The notes under the pieces are model-generated. The model saw nothing but the letters and a program-made list of their open reading frames with translations, was not told where the DNA came from and ran no database searches. 64,000 bases of DNA from Candidatus Villigracilis proximus (GTDB lineage: Bacteria > Chloroflexota > Anaerolineae > Anaerolineales > Villigracilaceae): the NCBI GenBank assembly GCA_016715195.1, contig JADKBB010000003.1, positions 1-64,000 on the forward strand, read 5' to 3'. A program made the position numbers and the translations under genes. This document shows positions 11,592-19,945 of this stretch, piece after piece (position 1 is the first letter of the stretch; every line of letters begins with the position of its first letter).

Positions 11592-12434
11592 ATGGAAACT
11601 CAACCAATCAGACAAAAATTACAAAATATCCTGCGCTGGCTTGTACCAGTTGCGGCAGCCCTTGCCTTTGCGGCATGGATGTATATTTCCCCCGAGGGCG
11701 CACTCGGCAAACTGGATGCCATCGGTTACGCCGTTTGTCATCGCATTGATGCACGCTCTTTTCAAATTGACGACCGCCAGCTTCCGCTTTGTGCGCGCTG
11801 CACAGGTGAATTTTACGCGGCGGGCGTTGCATTGATCTTTCAGGTTTTTATGAGCGGCAAACGCAACAAACTTCCCTCGCGCGGAATCATTGCAGTGCTC
11901 GTTTTGTTCTTCCTCGCCTTTGGCATTGATGGAAGTAATTCTTATCTATACCTGATGAAGCAGACCGCAGGCGGCGCGCTCGATCAGATCCCAAACCTGT
12001 ATATCCCCAACAACACCCTGCGTCTCTTCACCGGCAGCGGCATGGGAATTGCCCTCGCGGCAGTCTTGTATCCGGTTATCAATCAGACTCTGTGGCGTGA
12101 AATGGACGACCGCCCCGCGCTCGAATGGAAATCCTTCGGTATGCTTGTTGGATTGATCGCTGTTATTAATTTGATCATTCTTACTGACAGCCCGATCATC
12201 CTTTACCCAATTGCATATCTCAGCGCACTCGGCACATTATCCCTGCTCGTGATCGTCTTTGCCATCTTGTGGATCATGCTCATGCGGCAGGATAACGAAT
12301 TTGAGCACGCGCGGCAGCTTTGGCTTCCGTTCCTTTCAGGCTTTACACTGGCAATGCTCATGCTGCTCAGCATTGACCTGTTACGTCTGCAATTCACAGG
12401 CACCTGGAGCGGTTTTCCCGGAATGTCCGGATAA
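11592..12434 (+). CDS. DUF2085 membrane protein
   Basis: A 280-residue integral membrane protein with about six hydrophobic segments. The DUF2085 hallmark is present: CHRIDARSF, then LCARCTGEFYA, giving a Cys-His and Cys-x2-Cys pair near residues 49-75. Function is unknown. ATG 11592 (METQPIRQK) is preferred over the far upstream possibility because that one runs antisense through the start of pfkA. It is followed 87 nt later by another membrane protein. Confidence 0.85.
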   Translation: METQPIRQKLQNILRWLVPVAAALAFAAWMYISPEGALGKLDAIGYAVCHRIDARSFQIDDRQLPLCARCTGEFYAAGVALIFQVFMSGKRNKLPSRGIIAVLVLFFLAFGIDGSNSYLYLMKQTAGGALDQIPNLYIPNNTLRLFTGSGMGIALAAVLYPVINQTLWREMDDRPALEWKSFGMLVGLIAVINLIILTDSPIILYPIAYLSALGTLSLLVIVFAILWIMLMRQDNEFEHARQLWLPFLSGFTLAMLMLLSIDLLRLQFTGTWSGFPGMSG

Positions 12435-12521
12435 ACATCAATCACAAAACTTTGGAAGTCGTTCATAACGATTTTCAAACAATGAAAAAGGCTTTTAAAG
12501 TTCGTATAAAAGGAGATAAAA

Positions 12522-13094
12522 ATGGAAATGCTACTTGGTGTATTTTCTGCATTTGGGCTTTCAGCCAGTGCAGGGCTTAATGCCTACATTCCGCTGCTGG
12601 TTGTAGGTGTGATCGGACATTACTTCCCCGATACCTTAAAACTCAGCCAGCCCTGGGATTTGATCGCCAACCCGTGGATATTGCTTCTGCTCGGCGTCTT
12701 GGTCATCATCGAAATGGTCGCAGATAAAGTACCCGCGGTGAACCACATCAATGACCTCATTCAAACCGTTGTCCGCCCGGCAGCGGGAGCGATTGCCTTC
12801 GCGGCCAGCGCAAAAGTTGTGACCGATATCAACCCCGTTCTCGCATTAGCCTGCGGTCTGCTGATGGCGGGCGGCGTACATGTGGTCAAGGCGGCGGCGG
12901 TGCGTCCGGCAGTGACAGCCACCACAGGCGGGGCAGGAAACGTCCCCGTCTCCATCGCGGAAGATATCCTCGCTTTCGTCGCATCCGTGTTTGCGATTCT
13001 GCTCCCGATCGTCATGGGAACCATTTTGGTCGTTCTGCTTGCACTAGTACTTTGGTGGCTCTGGCGCCGCACAGACAAGGCACGTACTGCCTGA
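12522..13094 (+). CDS. DUF4126 membrane protein
   Basis: A 190-residue membrane protein with four to five hydrophobic segments and the family-like N-terminus LLGVFSAFGLSASAGLNAYI. It ends in a basic tail (WWLWRRTDKARTA). AAAGGAG precedes ATG 12522. DUF4126 has no established role. Two very small membrane peptides follow on the same strand. Confidence 0.85.
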   Translation: MEMLLGVFSAFGLSASAGLNAYIPLLVVGVIGHYFPDTLKLSQPWDLIANPWILLLLGVLVIIEMVADKVPAVNHINDLIQTVVRPAAGAIAFAASAKVVTDINPVLALACGLLMAGGVHVVKAAAVRPAVTATTGGAGNVPVSIAEDILAFVASVFAILLPIVMGTILVVLLALVLWWLWRRTDKARTA

Positions 13095-13126
13095 TATAAT
13101 CACCCAAAAATTTACTGGAAGGTCAC

Positions 13127-13303
13127 ATGACAGAACAAAGCATCCTGCCAACCAATGATCCAAAGAAAAACAACCTGCTTCTTTATGTAGTGATTGGCGC
13201 TGTGATATTATGTTGTTTATGTTGTGCCATAGGACTCGTCGGACAATATTTACTTGAAAGCTCAAATTTTTCGCTGGTCAATATCTTCCGCTCCACCATT
13301 TAG
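13127..13303 (+). CDS. Small cysteine-rich single-pass membrane peptide A
   Basis: A 58-residue open frame: polar head with PKKNN, then one transmembrane helix containing CCLCC, and a short tail ending RSTI. ATG 13127 is preceded by GGAAGG. The next gene has exactly the same length and plan (PKKNN, then a helix with a Cys cluster), which supports both as real, tandemly duplicated genes. I do not recognise a family; membrane-embedded Cys clusters may bind metal or be acylated (inference). Confidence 0.6.
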   Translation: MTEQSILPTNDPKKNNLLLYVVIGAVILCCLCCAIGLVGQYLLESSNFSLVNIFRSTI

Positions 13304-13359
13304 TTTTTAACGCGTAAATTATTTTGCGCGACCTACCTATATCATAAGGAGACGAAATC

Positions 13360-13536
13360 ATGAATGAAATGCCTGTTACCCCAAGTGAAGAGCCAAAGAA
13401 AAACAATACCCCCATTATCATCGGTGTCGTGGTTGTTGTATTATTATGCTGCTGCTGTTTCACCGCGATCGGCGGTTGGTGGTTGTGGAATAATGGCGAT
13501 AGCTTGATGAGCGCCGCTGTTCAAGCATTGGCGTAG
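13360..13536 (+). CDS. Small cysteine-rich single-pass membrane peptide B
   Basis: A 58-residue open frame, paralogous to the one ending at 13303. It has the same PKKNN motif before a transmembrane helix, here with LCCCCF, followed by GGWWLWNN and a short tail. AAGGAG lies eight bases before ATG 13360, the best ribosome site of the pair. A terminator follows directly. Function is unknown. Confidence 0.65.
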   Translation: MNEMPVTPSEEPKKNNTPIIIGVVVVVLLCCCCFTAIGGWWLWNNGDSLMSAAVQALA

Positions 13537-13548
13537 TCAAAAAAAAAC

Positions 13549-13582
13549 AAAAAGTCCTCACGGCTAGCCGTGAGGACTTTTT
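13549..13582. terminator. Bidirectional terminator
   Basis: A perfect 16-bp stem (AAAAGTCCTCACGGC and complement around TA) is flanked by A and T runs. It serves the small peptide operon on the plus strand and the DUF402 gene on the minus strand, whose stop codon at 13564 lies inside the stem. Confidence 0.85.
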
Positions 13583-14022
13583 GTTTTAATCAACTCCTGC
13601 AATTCGCGCAAACTCTCATACACTTTATGTTTCAAGTCATCATCCAGGTTTAAATCTTCCAATTCATCTTCATCTAAAACAGTTTGAATCCCATTTACCG
13701 AAACCCACAGATCCAGCGCAAGGTCAACATACGAAACAAAGTCATCTTCAACAATGGCGGGCTTGCCAATGTTGCAATAGAACCCCTTGAACTTTCCATC
13801 ATCGCGGTCATAAATTTCAAAGATGTTGTACCAGCGGTCTGAATAAAATGTTTCCACGAAACGGTCATTGCGCTTTAGGATGATATCCATGAACGGCATA
13901 TCGTCACGGTTGAATAATGCCTCCAGCGTAATGGCATTTTCTGCGCGGCTCAAAACCACACCTTCGTATTGCCACGTCACTTCATCGTTAATATTTTTCT
14001 TTAAGATTTTCATGCGAGACAT
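13564..14022 (-). CDS. DUF402 family protein
   Basis: A 152-residue cytoplasmic protein with DUF402 features: FVETFYSDRWYNIFEIYD, then GFYCNIGKPA, and YVDLALDLWV. Members include a nucleoside diphosphatase in Firmicutes, but many are uncharacterised. ATG 14022 overlaps the end of the ABC ATPase gene by 13 nt, so it is probably the last cistron of the thiamine transport operon. The link to thiamine is positional only. Confidence 0.8.
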   Translation of the reverse strand: MSRMKILKKNINDEVTWQYEGVVLSRAENAITLEALFNRDDMPFMDIILKRNDRFVETFYSDRWYNIFEIYDRDDGKFKGFYCNIGKPAIVEDDFVSYVDLALDLWVSVNGIQTVLDEDELEDLNLDDDLKHKVYESLRELQELIKTKSPHG

Positions 14023-15047
14023 TCTACCTTAACCCGCACGCGGATAATCTCACCGATTTTCGGCGCGTCTTTCATGTGGATGACAAGCCCGCCCTTCGAT
14101 ACGGCTTCGCCACTCAGGGCAGCGCTTCCCGTCTTAACCTGAAACTGATCCCGATCAAAGAGTACATCCTCCACTGTGAGTTTTATCTCCTCTCCTTCAC
14201 CCGATTGCCTGATCAGCAACGAGACGTTATCTCCCGTCGAATGATTATGCCCACACTCCACGTCGAGTGTGCCAATTTCTGAAAAGACCTTTATCTTTCC
14301 TCTTTCTTCTTTCATTTCAAGCACTTTTCCTTCAACAACATTTCCCATCCCCAACATCCGCGCCGCATGGACAGAGTTTGGATGATTCCACACTTCATCA
14401 GGCGTGCCGTCGCGGATAATTTCGCCGTCGTGCAGAAACAGAATGCGGTCTGCGATGGTGAAGGCTTCATCTTGATCGTGCGTGACATAGATGGCAGGGA
14501 TTTTTGTCTTATGCAAAATAGCGCGGATTTGATTCAGCAGGTCTTCCTTCAAAGATTTATCCAACGCACCAAAGGGTTCATCGAACATCAACAGGCGCGG
14601 ACTCGGCGCAAGGGCGCGAGCGAGTGCCACGCGCTGCTGCTCACCGCCAGAGAGGTCGGTCACTTTGCGGTTTTCGAATCCCTGTAGATTGACTAAGTCC
14701 AACATCTCGGTGACTCGTGAATTAATTTGTGCGGCGGGAATGTTTCTCATTTTCAACCCGAATGCGACGTTGTCGAAAATGTTCAGGTGAGGAAAAAGCC
14801 CATAGTCTTGAAAGACCAAGCCAAAGTCGCGGAGATGAGGCGGTGTTTGGGCGAGGTCAATTTGATTAAACAGAATATGTCCGCTTTCAGGAAACTCCAG
14901 ACCAGCAATCATCCGCAAGAGAGTTGACTTTCCGCTGCCCGATGCGCCGAGCAAACAAATGGTTTCGCCCTGCGCCACGGAAAATGAAATGCCGCGCAGG
15001 AGCGGTTTGTTTTCGTAGGTTTTAAAGATGTCGCGAACTTCGAGCAT
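14010..15047 (-). CDS. thiQ: ABC transporter ATPase, thiamine-type (ThiQ-like)
   Basis: A 345-residue ATPase. Walker A is GASGSGKST (residues 34-42), the signature is LSGGEQQRV, Walker B is RLLMFDEP, and the switch His is in YVTHDQDEA. A TOBE-like C-terminal domain follows. It energises import through the adjacent permease. The start is ATG 15047 (MLEVRDIFKTY); longer readings run into the permease gene. The family also contains Fe3+ and spermidine ATPases, so the thiamine assignment rests on the TPP riboswitch and thiamine pyrophosphokinase upstream. Confidence 0.82.
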   Translation of the reverse strand: MLEVRDIFKTYENKPLLRGISFSVAQGETICLLGASGSGKSTLLRMIAGLEFPESGHILFNQIDLAQTPPHLRDFGLVFQDYGLFPHLNIFDNVAFGLKMRNIPAAQINSRVTEMLDLVNLQGFENRKVTDLSGGEQQRVALARALAPSPRLLMFDEPFGALDKSLKEDLLNQIRAILHKTKIPAIYVTHDQDEAFTIADRILFLHDGEIIRDGTPDEVWNHPNSVHAARMLGMGNVVEGKVLEMKEERGKIKVFSEIGTLDVECGHNHSTGDNVSLLIRQSGEGEEIKLTVEDVLFDRDQFQVKTGSAALSGEAVSKGGLVIHMKDAPKIGEIIRVRVKVECLA

Positions 15048-15048
15048 T

Positions 15049-16734
15049 TTAAAATTCTCCAGAGTCGGAAAGGCGCAGTTTTTCGATGGCAAGAATCGCA
15101 AGCGTGGTGAGCAGCATGAGCAGAGTCGCCATCGCCATCGCCTGACCAAAGTTGAGTCCGCCAGGCTGGGAAAGAAAACGTTGAATGGCAATCGGGATGG
15201 TCGGGTACTCGGGGCGGGTGAGCAGAAGGGTCGCGCCAAACTCGCCGAGCGAAACAGTGAAAGCAAAAGTGGCGGCGCTGAGCGTGGCGCGTGAAAGAAT
15301 TGGAAAGTCAACGGTCTGCCAAACGCGAAACGGTGATGCGCCCAAAGTGGATGCGGCTTGACGCAGACGTTCCGGGATAGATGCGAGCGCAGGTTGCAGC
15401 GTGCGAATCACAAAGGGCAGCGCCACAAGCGTATGCGCGATGGGAACGAACCACGGCGAAGCGAGCGAACGCCCGAAAGAAATGATGAAGCCCAGCCCAA
15501 GCATGACCGCCGACGAACCAAGCGGAAGCATGATGAGCGGGTCGAGAAATTTTTCGAGGCGGGTCGGTTTGGCAAGCGCATATGCGGCGGGATAACCCAG
15601 CGCAAGCGAAAGAAAAACGGTGAAGCTGGCGTATCCAAGCGAATTGGCGGCGGCTTGAATCGGCGGGACGTAAAATAAGGAGCCGCGTCGATTGATGAAA
15701 AGTTCTTTATAGTAGTCGGTGGTGAATCCGTATTGAACTTCGCCGCGTTGACCACGGTCTGCTTCCAGGCGGGTGAGGGAGCGGATGGGGAGGGAGATCA
15801 GTGGAAGAGCGAAAAAAGTAACGAGTAATAAGTAAAAAGTAAAAACAAAGATTCGTTCGCGGATGGTTTTGGGAGGACGCGAGGCTGAAAAACGCGGCGC
15901 GGTTTGGGTTGTGACTTGATTAATGGTGCGGGTGTAGAGGATGGAAAAGATGAGCGTGAAAATAAGTTGAACGATGGAAAGCAATGCGGCAAGCGGCAGG
16001 TTGGGAAGTTTGAGCACGCGCAGATAAATTTCCACTTCGAGGGTTGAGAAGTTCGAGCCGCCCAATAAAAGGATGACGCCGAAGCTGGTGAAGTCAAACA
16101 TGAAGACGAGTAAAGCAGCGGCGAGCAAAGATGGGCGAAGCAACGGCAGGGTGATATTTTTCCACACGTGAAACGAGTCCGCGCCCAGGGAACGGGCGGC
16201 GGCTTCGAGTTTTGGGTCAAGGCGTGAGAGGGCATTGCCGACGATGCGGATGACGATGGTGGTGTTGTAGAAAACGTGGGCGGTGAGGATGAGGATGAAG
16301 GGAAAGGTATCTGAGGTGTATGAAGTTTGTGAGGGAATGAGGGAATTGAAGGCGGCTGCGACAACGACTGTGGGAAGCATGAAGGGAACAGCAGTGAGAG
16401 CACGAAGTAATGACTTGCCGCGAAAGTTGAAGCGGGAGAAGAGGACGGCGGACGGTAGACCGAGGACGAAGGTTAATACGGTGGAGAGAATTGCCTGATA
16501 AAAAGTGAATCCAGCGACGGAGAGGATGATGTCAAAATTTTTCTGCGTAAAGGCTGAGGAATCAAATGCAAGGGTGATAATCCGCGCGAGGGGTTGGAAG
16601 AAGAAAACGAGCAGGAAGAGAATTGGCGCGAACCAGAGAAGGATGCGTGAGATTGATGAATGGAATAAGGTAGACAGGTAGACACGTATACTCGTGTATA
16701 CGTTTTGAAAAAAGTTTTTTCTTTCAGAATTCAT
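15049..16734 (-). CDS. thiP: ABC transporter permease with two fused transmembrane halves (ThiP-like)
   Basis: A 561-residue inner-membrane permease with about twelve transmembrane segments in two homologous halves. Each half has the binding-protein-dependent transport motif region (AAARSLGADSFHVWKNITLP and AASTLGASPFRVWQTVDFP). This double-unit form is usual for ThiP and FbpB permeases. The stop codon is one base before the start region of the ATPase. The first 25 or so codons lie within a palindromic repeat, so the true start could be downstream (for example before ILLWFAPILF). Confidence 0.82.
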   Translation of the reverse strand: MNSERKNFFQNVYTSIRVYLSTLFHSSISRILLWFAPILFLLVFFFQPLARIITLAFDSSAFTQKNFDIILSVAGFTFYQAILSTVLTFVLGLPSAVLFSRFNFRGKSLLRALTAVPFMLPTVVVAAAFNSLIPSQTSYTSDTFPFILILTAHVFYNTTIVIRIVGNALSRLDPKLEAAARSLGADSFHVWKNITLPLLRPSLLAAALLVFMFDFTSFGVILLLGGSNFSTLEVEIYLRVLKLPNLPLAALLSIVQLIFTLIFSILYTRTINQVTTQTAPRFSASRPPKTIRERIFVFTFYLLLVTFFALPLISLPIRSLTRLEADRGQRGEVQYGFTTDYYKELFINRRGSLFYVPPIQAAANSLGYASFTVFLSLALGYPAAYALAKPTRLEKFLDPLIMLPLGSSAVMLGLGFIISFGRSLASPWFVPIAHTLVALPFVIRTLQPALASIPERLRQAASTLGASPFRVWQTVDFPILSRATLSAATFAFTVSLGEFGATLLLTRPEYPTIPIAIQRFLSQPGGLNFGQAMAMATLLMLLTTLAILAIEKLRLSDSGEF

Positions 16735-16759
16735 ACTGTCTACCTGTTTACCTGTCTAC
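16671..16759. repeat. Inverted repeat with internal palindrome at the 5' end of thiP
   Basis: GTAGACAGGTAGACA at 16671-16685 is matched by an inverted copy (TGTCTACCTGT ... CCTGTCTAC) at about 16737-16759. Between them lies ACGTATAC-TCGT-GTATACGT (16684-16703), a perfect 8-bp palindrome. It spans the annotated start of thiP and the gap behind the binding-protein gene. It could be a dispersed repeat, or an attenuating hairpin that lowers permease translation relative to the binding protein. Confidence 0.65.
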
Positions 16760-16778
16760 TTTATATACTCGCCTTTCC

Positions 16779-17816
16779 CTACTTCATCGCCTCTGTCCAC
16801 GCTTCGATCCATGCGTCGCGGTTGGATGCGATCTCTGAATACGAAAGCACGGCGGGACTCTCGGCAACTTGTGCGTACTTCACAAACACTTCGGGAAGTT
16901 TTGCATTTTTATTTACAGGATAGACGAACATATTCAACGGCATATCTTCCTGAAATTGCTGGCTCAACATAAAGTCCACGAACTTTTGGGCGATGTCGTT
17001 GTTTTGTCCATTCTTTAAGATGCCCACGAACTCGATCTGACGGAAGCACATATCAGATGCAACAATGGATGCGGTCGGTGCTTCAGTTGGAGCAGGCGAT
17101 GCAAAGAACACTTCCGCGGCTGGGCTGGATGCGTAGGAGACGACCATCGGCTGCGGTCCCTTGCCAGAGGATGCGGAGAAGTTGGTGTAGTAGGCAGTTT
17201 CCCAGCCATCCACAACGACGACACCATTATCTTTCAGGCTCTTCCAGTAATCAAGATAACCGTCACCAAAATGGGCGCGGGTGGCAAGCAGGAAGGCGAG
17301 TCCAGGCGAGGATGTGGCAGGGTTTTCCACAACCAGCAAATCCTTGTACTCAGGCTTTGCAAGGTCTTCAAAAGATTGGGGAAGAGCGAGATTATTTTCG
17401 GCGAAATAAACTTTATCGTAGTTGATGCACACATCGCCATAGTCCACGGGCAGGGCGCGGTTGGATGGGTCGAGTTTGAATTCGTCGGGGATGTCAGTCA
17501 ATGCGGGTGATTGATAGGCTTCAAAAATATCCGCTTCGAGGGCGCGGGAGAGGAAGGTATTGTCCACGCCAAAGATGACATCCGCGATGGGAGCGTCTTT
17601 AGTGAGGATGGCTTGATTGAGCATGGAGCCTGCATCACCGCTTTGGATGAAAGAGACTTTGGCGTTGTTTTCTGATTCAAAGGCTTTGACCACGTCCTCG
17701 CTGATGGCGAATGAGTCGTGGGTGAGGACGGTGATGGCTCGCGGTTCCGCAGGTTTGGGGGCGCAGGATGCGAGAAGTAAAGTGAAAAGTAAAAAGTAAA
17801 AAGTGATGTGTTTCAT
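16779..17816 (-). CDS. thiB: Thiamine-type ABC transporter substrate-binding lipoprotein
   Basis: A 345-residue binding protein with a lipoprotein signal peptide (FTLLLASC at about residues 11-18) for membrane anchoring. It starts the mature fold with ITVLTHDSFAISEDVVKAFE, the pattern of ThiB/TbpA thiamine-binding proteins, and contains WETAYYTNFSASSGKGPQPMVVSYASSPAAE in the hinge region. It is first of the transport genes after thiamine pyrophosphokinase and under the same riboswitch. Thiamine, TMP or TPP are likely ligands. Confidence 0.85.
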   Translation of the reverse strand: MKHITFYFLLFTLLLASCAPKPAEPRAITVLTHDSFAISEDVVKAFESENNAKVSFIQSGDAGSMLNQAILTKDAPIADVIFGVDNTFLSRALEADIFEAYQSPALTDIPDEFKLDPSNRALPVDYGDVCINYDKVYFAENNLALPQSFEDLAKPEYKDLLVVENPATSSPGLAFLLATRAHFGDGYLDYWKSLKDNGVVVVDGWETAYYTNFSASSGKGPQPMVVSYASSPAAEVFFASPAPTEAPTASIVASDMCFRQIEFVGILKNGQNNDIAQKFVDFMLSQQFQEDMPLNMFVYPVNKNAKLPEVFVKYAQVAESPAVLSYSEIASNRDAWIEAWTEAMK

Positions 17817-17834
17817 AATTAGACTCCGGTATTT

Positions 17835-17858
17835 AGTAATCAGTGGTCAGTAATCAGT
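17835..17858. repeat. Short direct repeat between thiN and thiB
   Basis: AGTAATCAGT occurs at 17835-17844 and again at 17849-17858 with a 14-nt period, at the very end of the thiamine pyrophosphokinase frame. It resembles other short low-complexity repeats in this window. Confidence 0.6.
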
Positions 17859-18515
17859 CAATTCTGCGGTGGACGATGAGCAGCAAGCCAGATCTGATTT
17901 GGATAGTGGCAGATTCACTCATCATTTCGTTGCTGATACCGCGTGTTTTGTTTGGGTATAAAGTTTCGTTTTGCAAAGGCCATTTGAGACCTGTGGTAAC
18001 GATGCCTGTCACTTCGCCCTGCCACGGGATGAGCGAGACAAGGTCACTGGGTGTTCCGGTAATTTTGCAGGTATCGCGGCAAAAAAAGATCTCTTCGATG
18101 CCGTCATCAAGGAAATGACCCTGAATCGAAGGGTCAAAGGTCGAAGGTCGCTGATGAGAGCAATGTTGCCGAGGGTTTGGTCCAATCGCCCACCGAGGGC
18201 AGCAAGGATGATGATTTCTTGCGGATTTAAGGTCAGCGCGTGTTGAATGGCGAGTTCAAGATCTGTTTCATTTTTATCAGCGGGGAATTGAACGACATCA
18301 ACTCCGCCGTCTTTCATCTTTCTTCTTTCTTCATCCGTCACCGAATCCAGATCGCCGATCAACACATTTGGCATTCTTCCCAGCGCAAGCGCGTGGCGTG
18401 TTCCACCGTCTGCGGCAATGATGAAGTCCTCTTTGTGCAGCAGGGCGCGGGCTTTTTCTTTATTTGGCAGTTCGCCGTTGGCGAAGATGATGATGCGGGA
18501 TATTTTTGTTTTCAA
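17858..18515 (-). CDS. thiN: Thiamine pyrophosphokinase, one frameshift
   Basis: Converts thiamine plus ATP to thiamine pyrophosphate. The N-terminal domain is clear: ADGGTRHALALG, GDLDSVTDEE and DKNETDLELAIQHAL are family motifs, followed by GGRLDQTLGNIALIS. The open frame is lost near 18140 inside a repetitive stretch (ACCTTCGACCTTTGACCC). Another frame continues with DPSIQGHFLDDGIEEIFFC, LVSLIPWQGEVTGIVTTGLKWPL and ISNEM, typical of the C-terminal thiamine-binding domain, to a stop at 17858. The full product is about 219 residues, the usual size. First gene behind the TPP riboswitch. Confidence 0.85.
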
Positions 18516-18551
18516 ATGATCGTCCTTCAGCTGCGCTCAGGATGAAATAAA

Positions 18552-18580
18552 ATAGCCATCCTCGGGCGGAGGATGGCTAT
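18552..18580 (-). terminator. Riboswitch-controlled transcription terminator
   Basis: A 12-bp perfect stem (ATAGCCATCCTC and complement) lies just downstream of the TPP aptamer on the minus strand, followed by a T-rich run (TTTTATTT). It is placed to end transcription before thiN when TPP is bound. Confidence 0.8.
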
Positions 18581-18592
18581 AGGTAAGTCAAG

Positions 18593-18679
18593 AGTCCCTC
18601 CGCTGGTATTAACCAGATCAGGTAATGCGGGTCGAGCGAAGTACGCTCCTCTCAGCCTGTCGCGGCAGGCTCCCCGTTC
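18593..18679 (-). promoter_or_regulatory. TPP riboswitch (thi box)
   Basis: Read on the minus strand, the element shows the conserved blocks of the TPP aptamer in order: ACGGGGAGCC, GGCTGAGAGG, GACCCGCA, ACCTGATCTGGTTAATACC and AGCGGAGGGA. It precedes thiN, thiB, thiP and thiQ on the same strand and is followed by a terminator hairpin, so the likely mode is premature termination when TPP is plentiful. This is strong evidence that the ABC system handles thiamine. Confidence 0.96.
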
Positions 18680-18765
18680 AATTGTGTTGCGAGTATATGA
18701 CCGTGACGGTTGGATGTCAAGTCAAAAATCAAAAATAAAAAGACCGTCATTGTCTGACGGTCTCG

Positions 18766-19554
18766 TTAGCGTACTCTGCGTTTCCATTCCTCTTTCATTT
18801 GCAATTCGCGCGGACTTGCGCCGGAGTCAAGTGCGAGGAAATCGGTCATCAGACGGTTAAACTGGGTCGGGTTGTCGATCATCGGGAAATGGCCGGTGCC
18901 TTCAAGGTTGACCTGATGCATGTGAGTGGGAAGAGAATCCGTCCGCTCCTGTGAAGGTGGGGTAACAGCGGGGTCATTTGGCCCATACACAAACAAAGAT
19001 GGAACTTCGTAATCGCGGAAGCTCGCCAACAAATTGCTCGATTGAAATCCTGCCATCGAAGCAGAAACAGCCAGCGGGTCCGTTTTTGATACGTCTGAAA
19101 GTGCGGATGTTGCTTCGGGTGTGCGCGCTGCCAGCCATTCAACCAATTCCGGCATGGTGGCAGTCCGCATGCGTGAATTGAGCGCATCATACTCAAGCGG
19201 ACAGTTGATCGCCATCATCCGATCTACACTTTTCGGCCATTGTTTGATGAACGAAAACCCAACCAATGCGCCGAGGTCATGCCCAACCAGCGCGACCTTG
19301 CCAATTCCCATTTCTTCAAGGAAGCGGTTAATGAGATCGGCCTGACGCTCGAGGCTGTAGCGCAATGGATCATGCGAGGTATCGCCAAAACCAAAGAGAT
19401 CTATTGCGTATGCGCGGAACGATGTGGATGCGATCTGCATGGCGTTGATCCAATACCGCCATGACCCGACCCAGCCGTGCAGAAAGACAATGGGACGGCC
19501 GCGTCCCAAAGCCTCGTAATGCACCATCGAACCATCAAGAATAATTGCGCTCAT
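18766..19554 (-). CDS. Alpha/beta hydrolase with Asp nucleophile
   Basis: A 262-residue alpha/beta-hydrolase: oxyanion region FLHGWVG, nucleophile elbow G-H-D93-L-G, acid in YGPNDP and catalytic His in GTGHFPM. Asp instead of Ser at the elbow is typical of epoxide hydrolases and haloalkane dehalogenases, so an ester or lactone hydrolase is less likely. It is closely similar at its N-terminus to the hydrolase at 31475-32272, which keeps Ser at the same position. It is the last gene of the long minus-strand run, six bases after the receiver gene. Confidence 0.87.
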   Translation of the reverse strand: MSAIILDGSMVHYEALGRGRPIVFLHGWVGSWRYWINAMQIASTSFRAYAIDLFGFGDTSHDPLRYSLERQADLINRFLEEMGIGKVALVGHDLGALVGFSFIKQWPKSVDRMMAINCPLEYDALNSRMRTATMPELVEWLAARTPEATSALSDVSKTDPLAVSASMAGFQSSNLLASFRDYEVPSLFVYGPNDPAVTPPSQERTDSLPTHMHQVNLEGTGHFPMIDNPTQFNRLMTDFLALDSGASPRELQMKEEWKRRVR

Positions 19555-19560
19555 GAAAAT

Positions 19561-19935
19561 TTATTTTCCGAATTTGGAGAGAATGACCTTTACACGTTCG
19601 GTTAGTTGATCGGGGGCAAAAGGTTTTAACAGGTATTCCTCTGCGCCTGCATCGAGACCGGTTTGAATTTCAGAATCCTGTCCTTTGGCTGAGAGAAAGA
19701 CCACGGGAATATCTTTTAGAATCGGGTCGGCTTTCATTGCGCGGCAGGCATCATAACCGGTCATCTTTGGCATACGCACATCCATGAGAATCAGGTCGGG
19801 AATAACGACGGAAGCCTGCTGCAAGGCTTCCTCTCCATTGGCGGTAGGCGTAACTTCATGCCCTGCAAAACGCAGGGTGAAGGCCACAAGCTCACGGATA
19901 TCGGGTTCGTCTTCTGCTATTAAGATCCTTGCCAT
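19561..19935 (-). CDS. Single-domain response regulator
   Basis: A 124-residue receiver domain with no output domain. Phospho-acceptor D52 is in LILMDVRMP, with the acidic pair at EDEPD and the conserved Lys in LLKPFAP. It starts ten bases after the stop codon of the giant kinase, so it is a likely phosphotransfer target. As a stand-alone receiver it may act by protein contact or be a phosphate sink. Confidence 0.93.
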   Translation of the reverse strand: MARILIAEDEPDIRELVAFTLRFAGHEVTPTANGEEALQQASVVIPDLILMDVRMPKMTGYDACRAMKADPILKDIPVVFLSAKGQDSEIQTGLDAGAEEYLLKPFAPDQLTERVKVILSKFGK

Positions 19936-19945
19936 TCAAACTCCA

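Noticed and set aside
15048..15311. Longer start for the thiQ ATPase
   Set aside because: The extra residues are antisense-free but fall within the permease coding region and lack ATPase family text; ATG 15047 fits the family.
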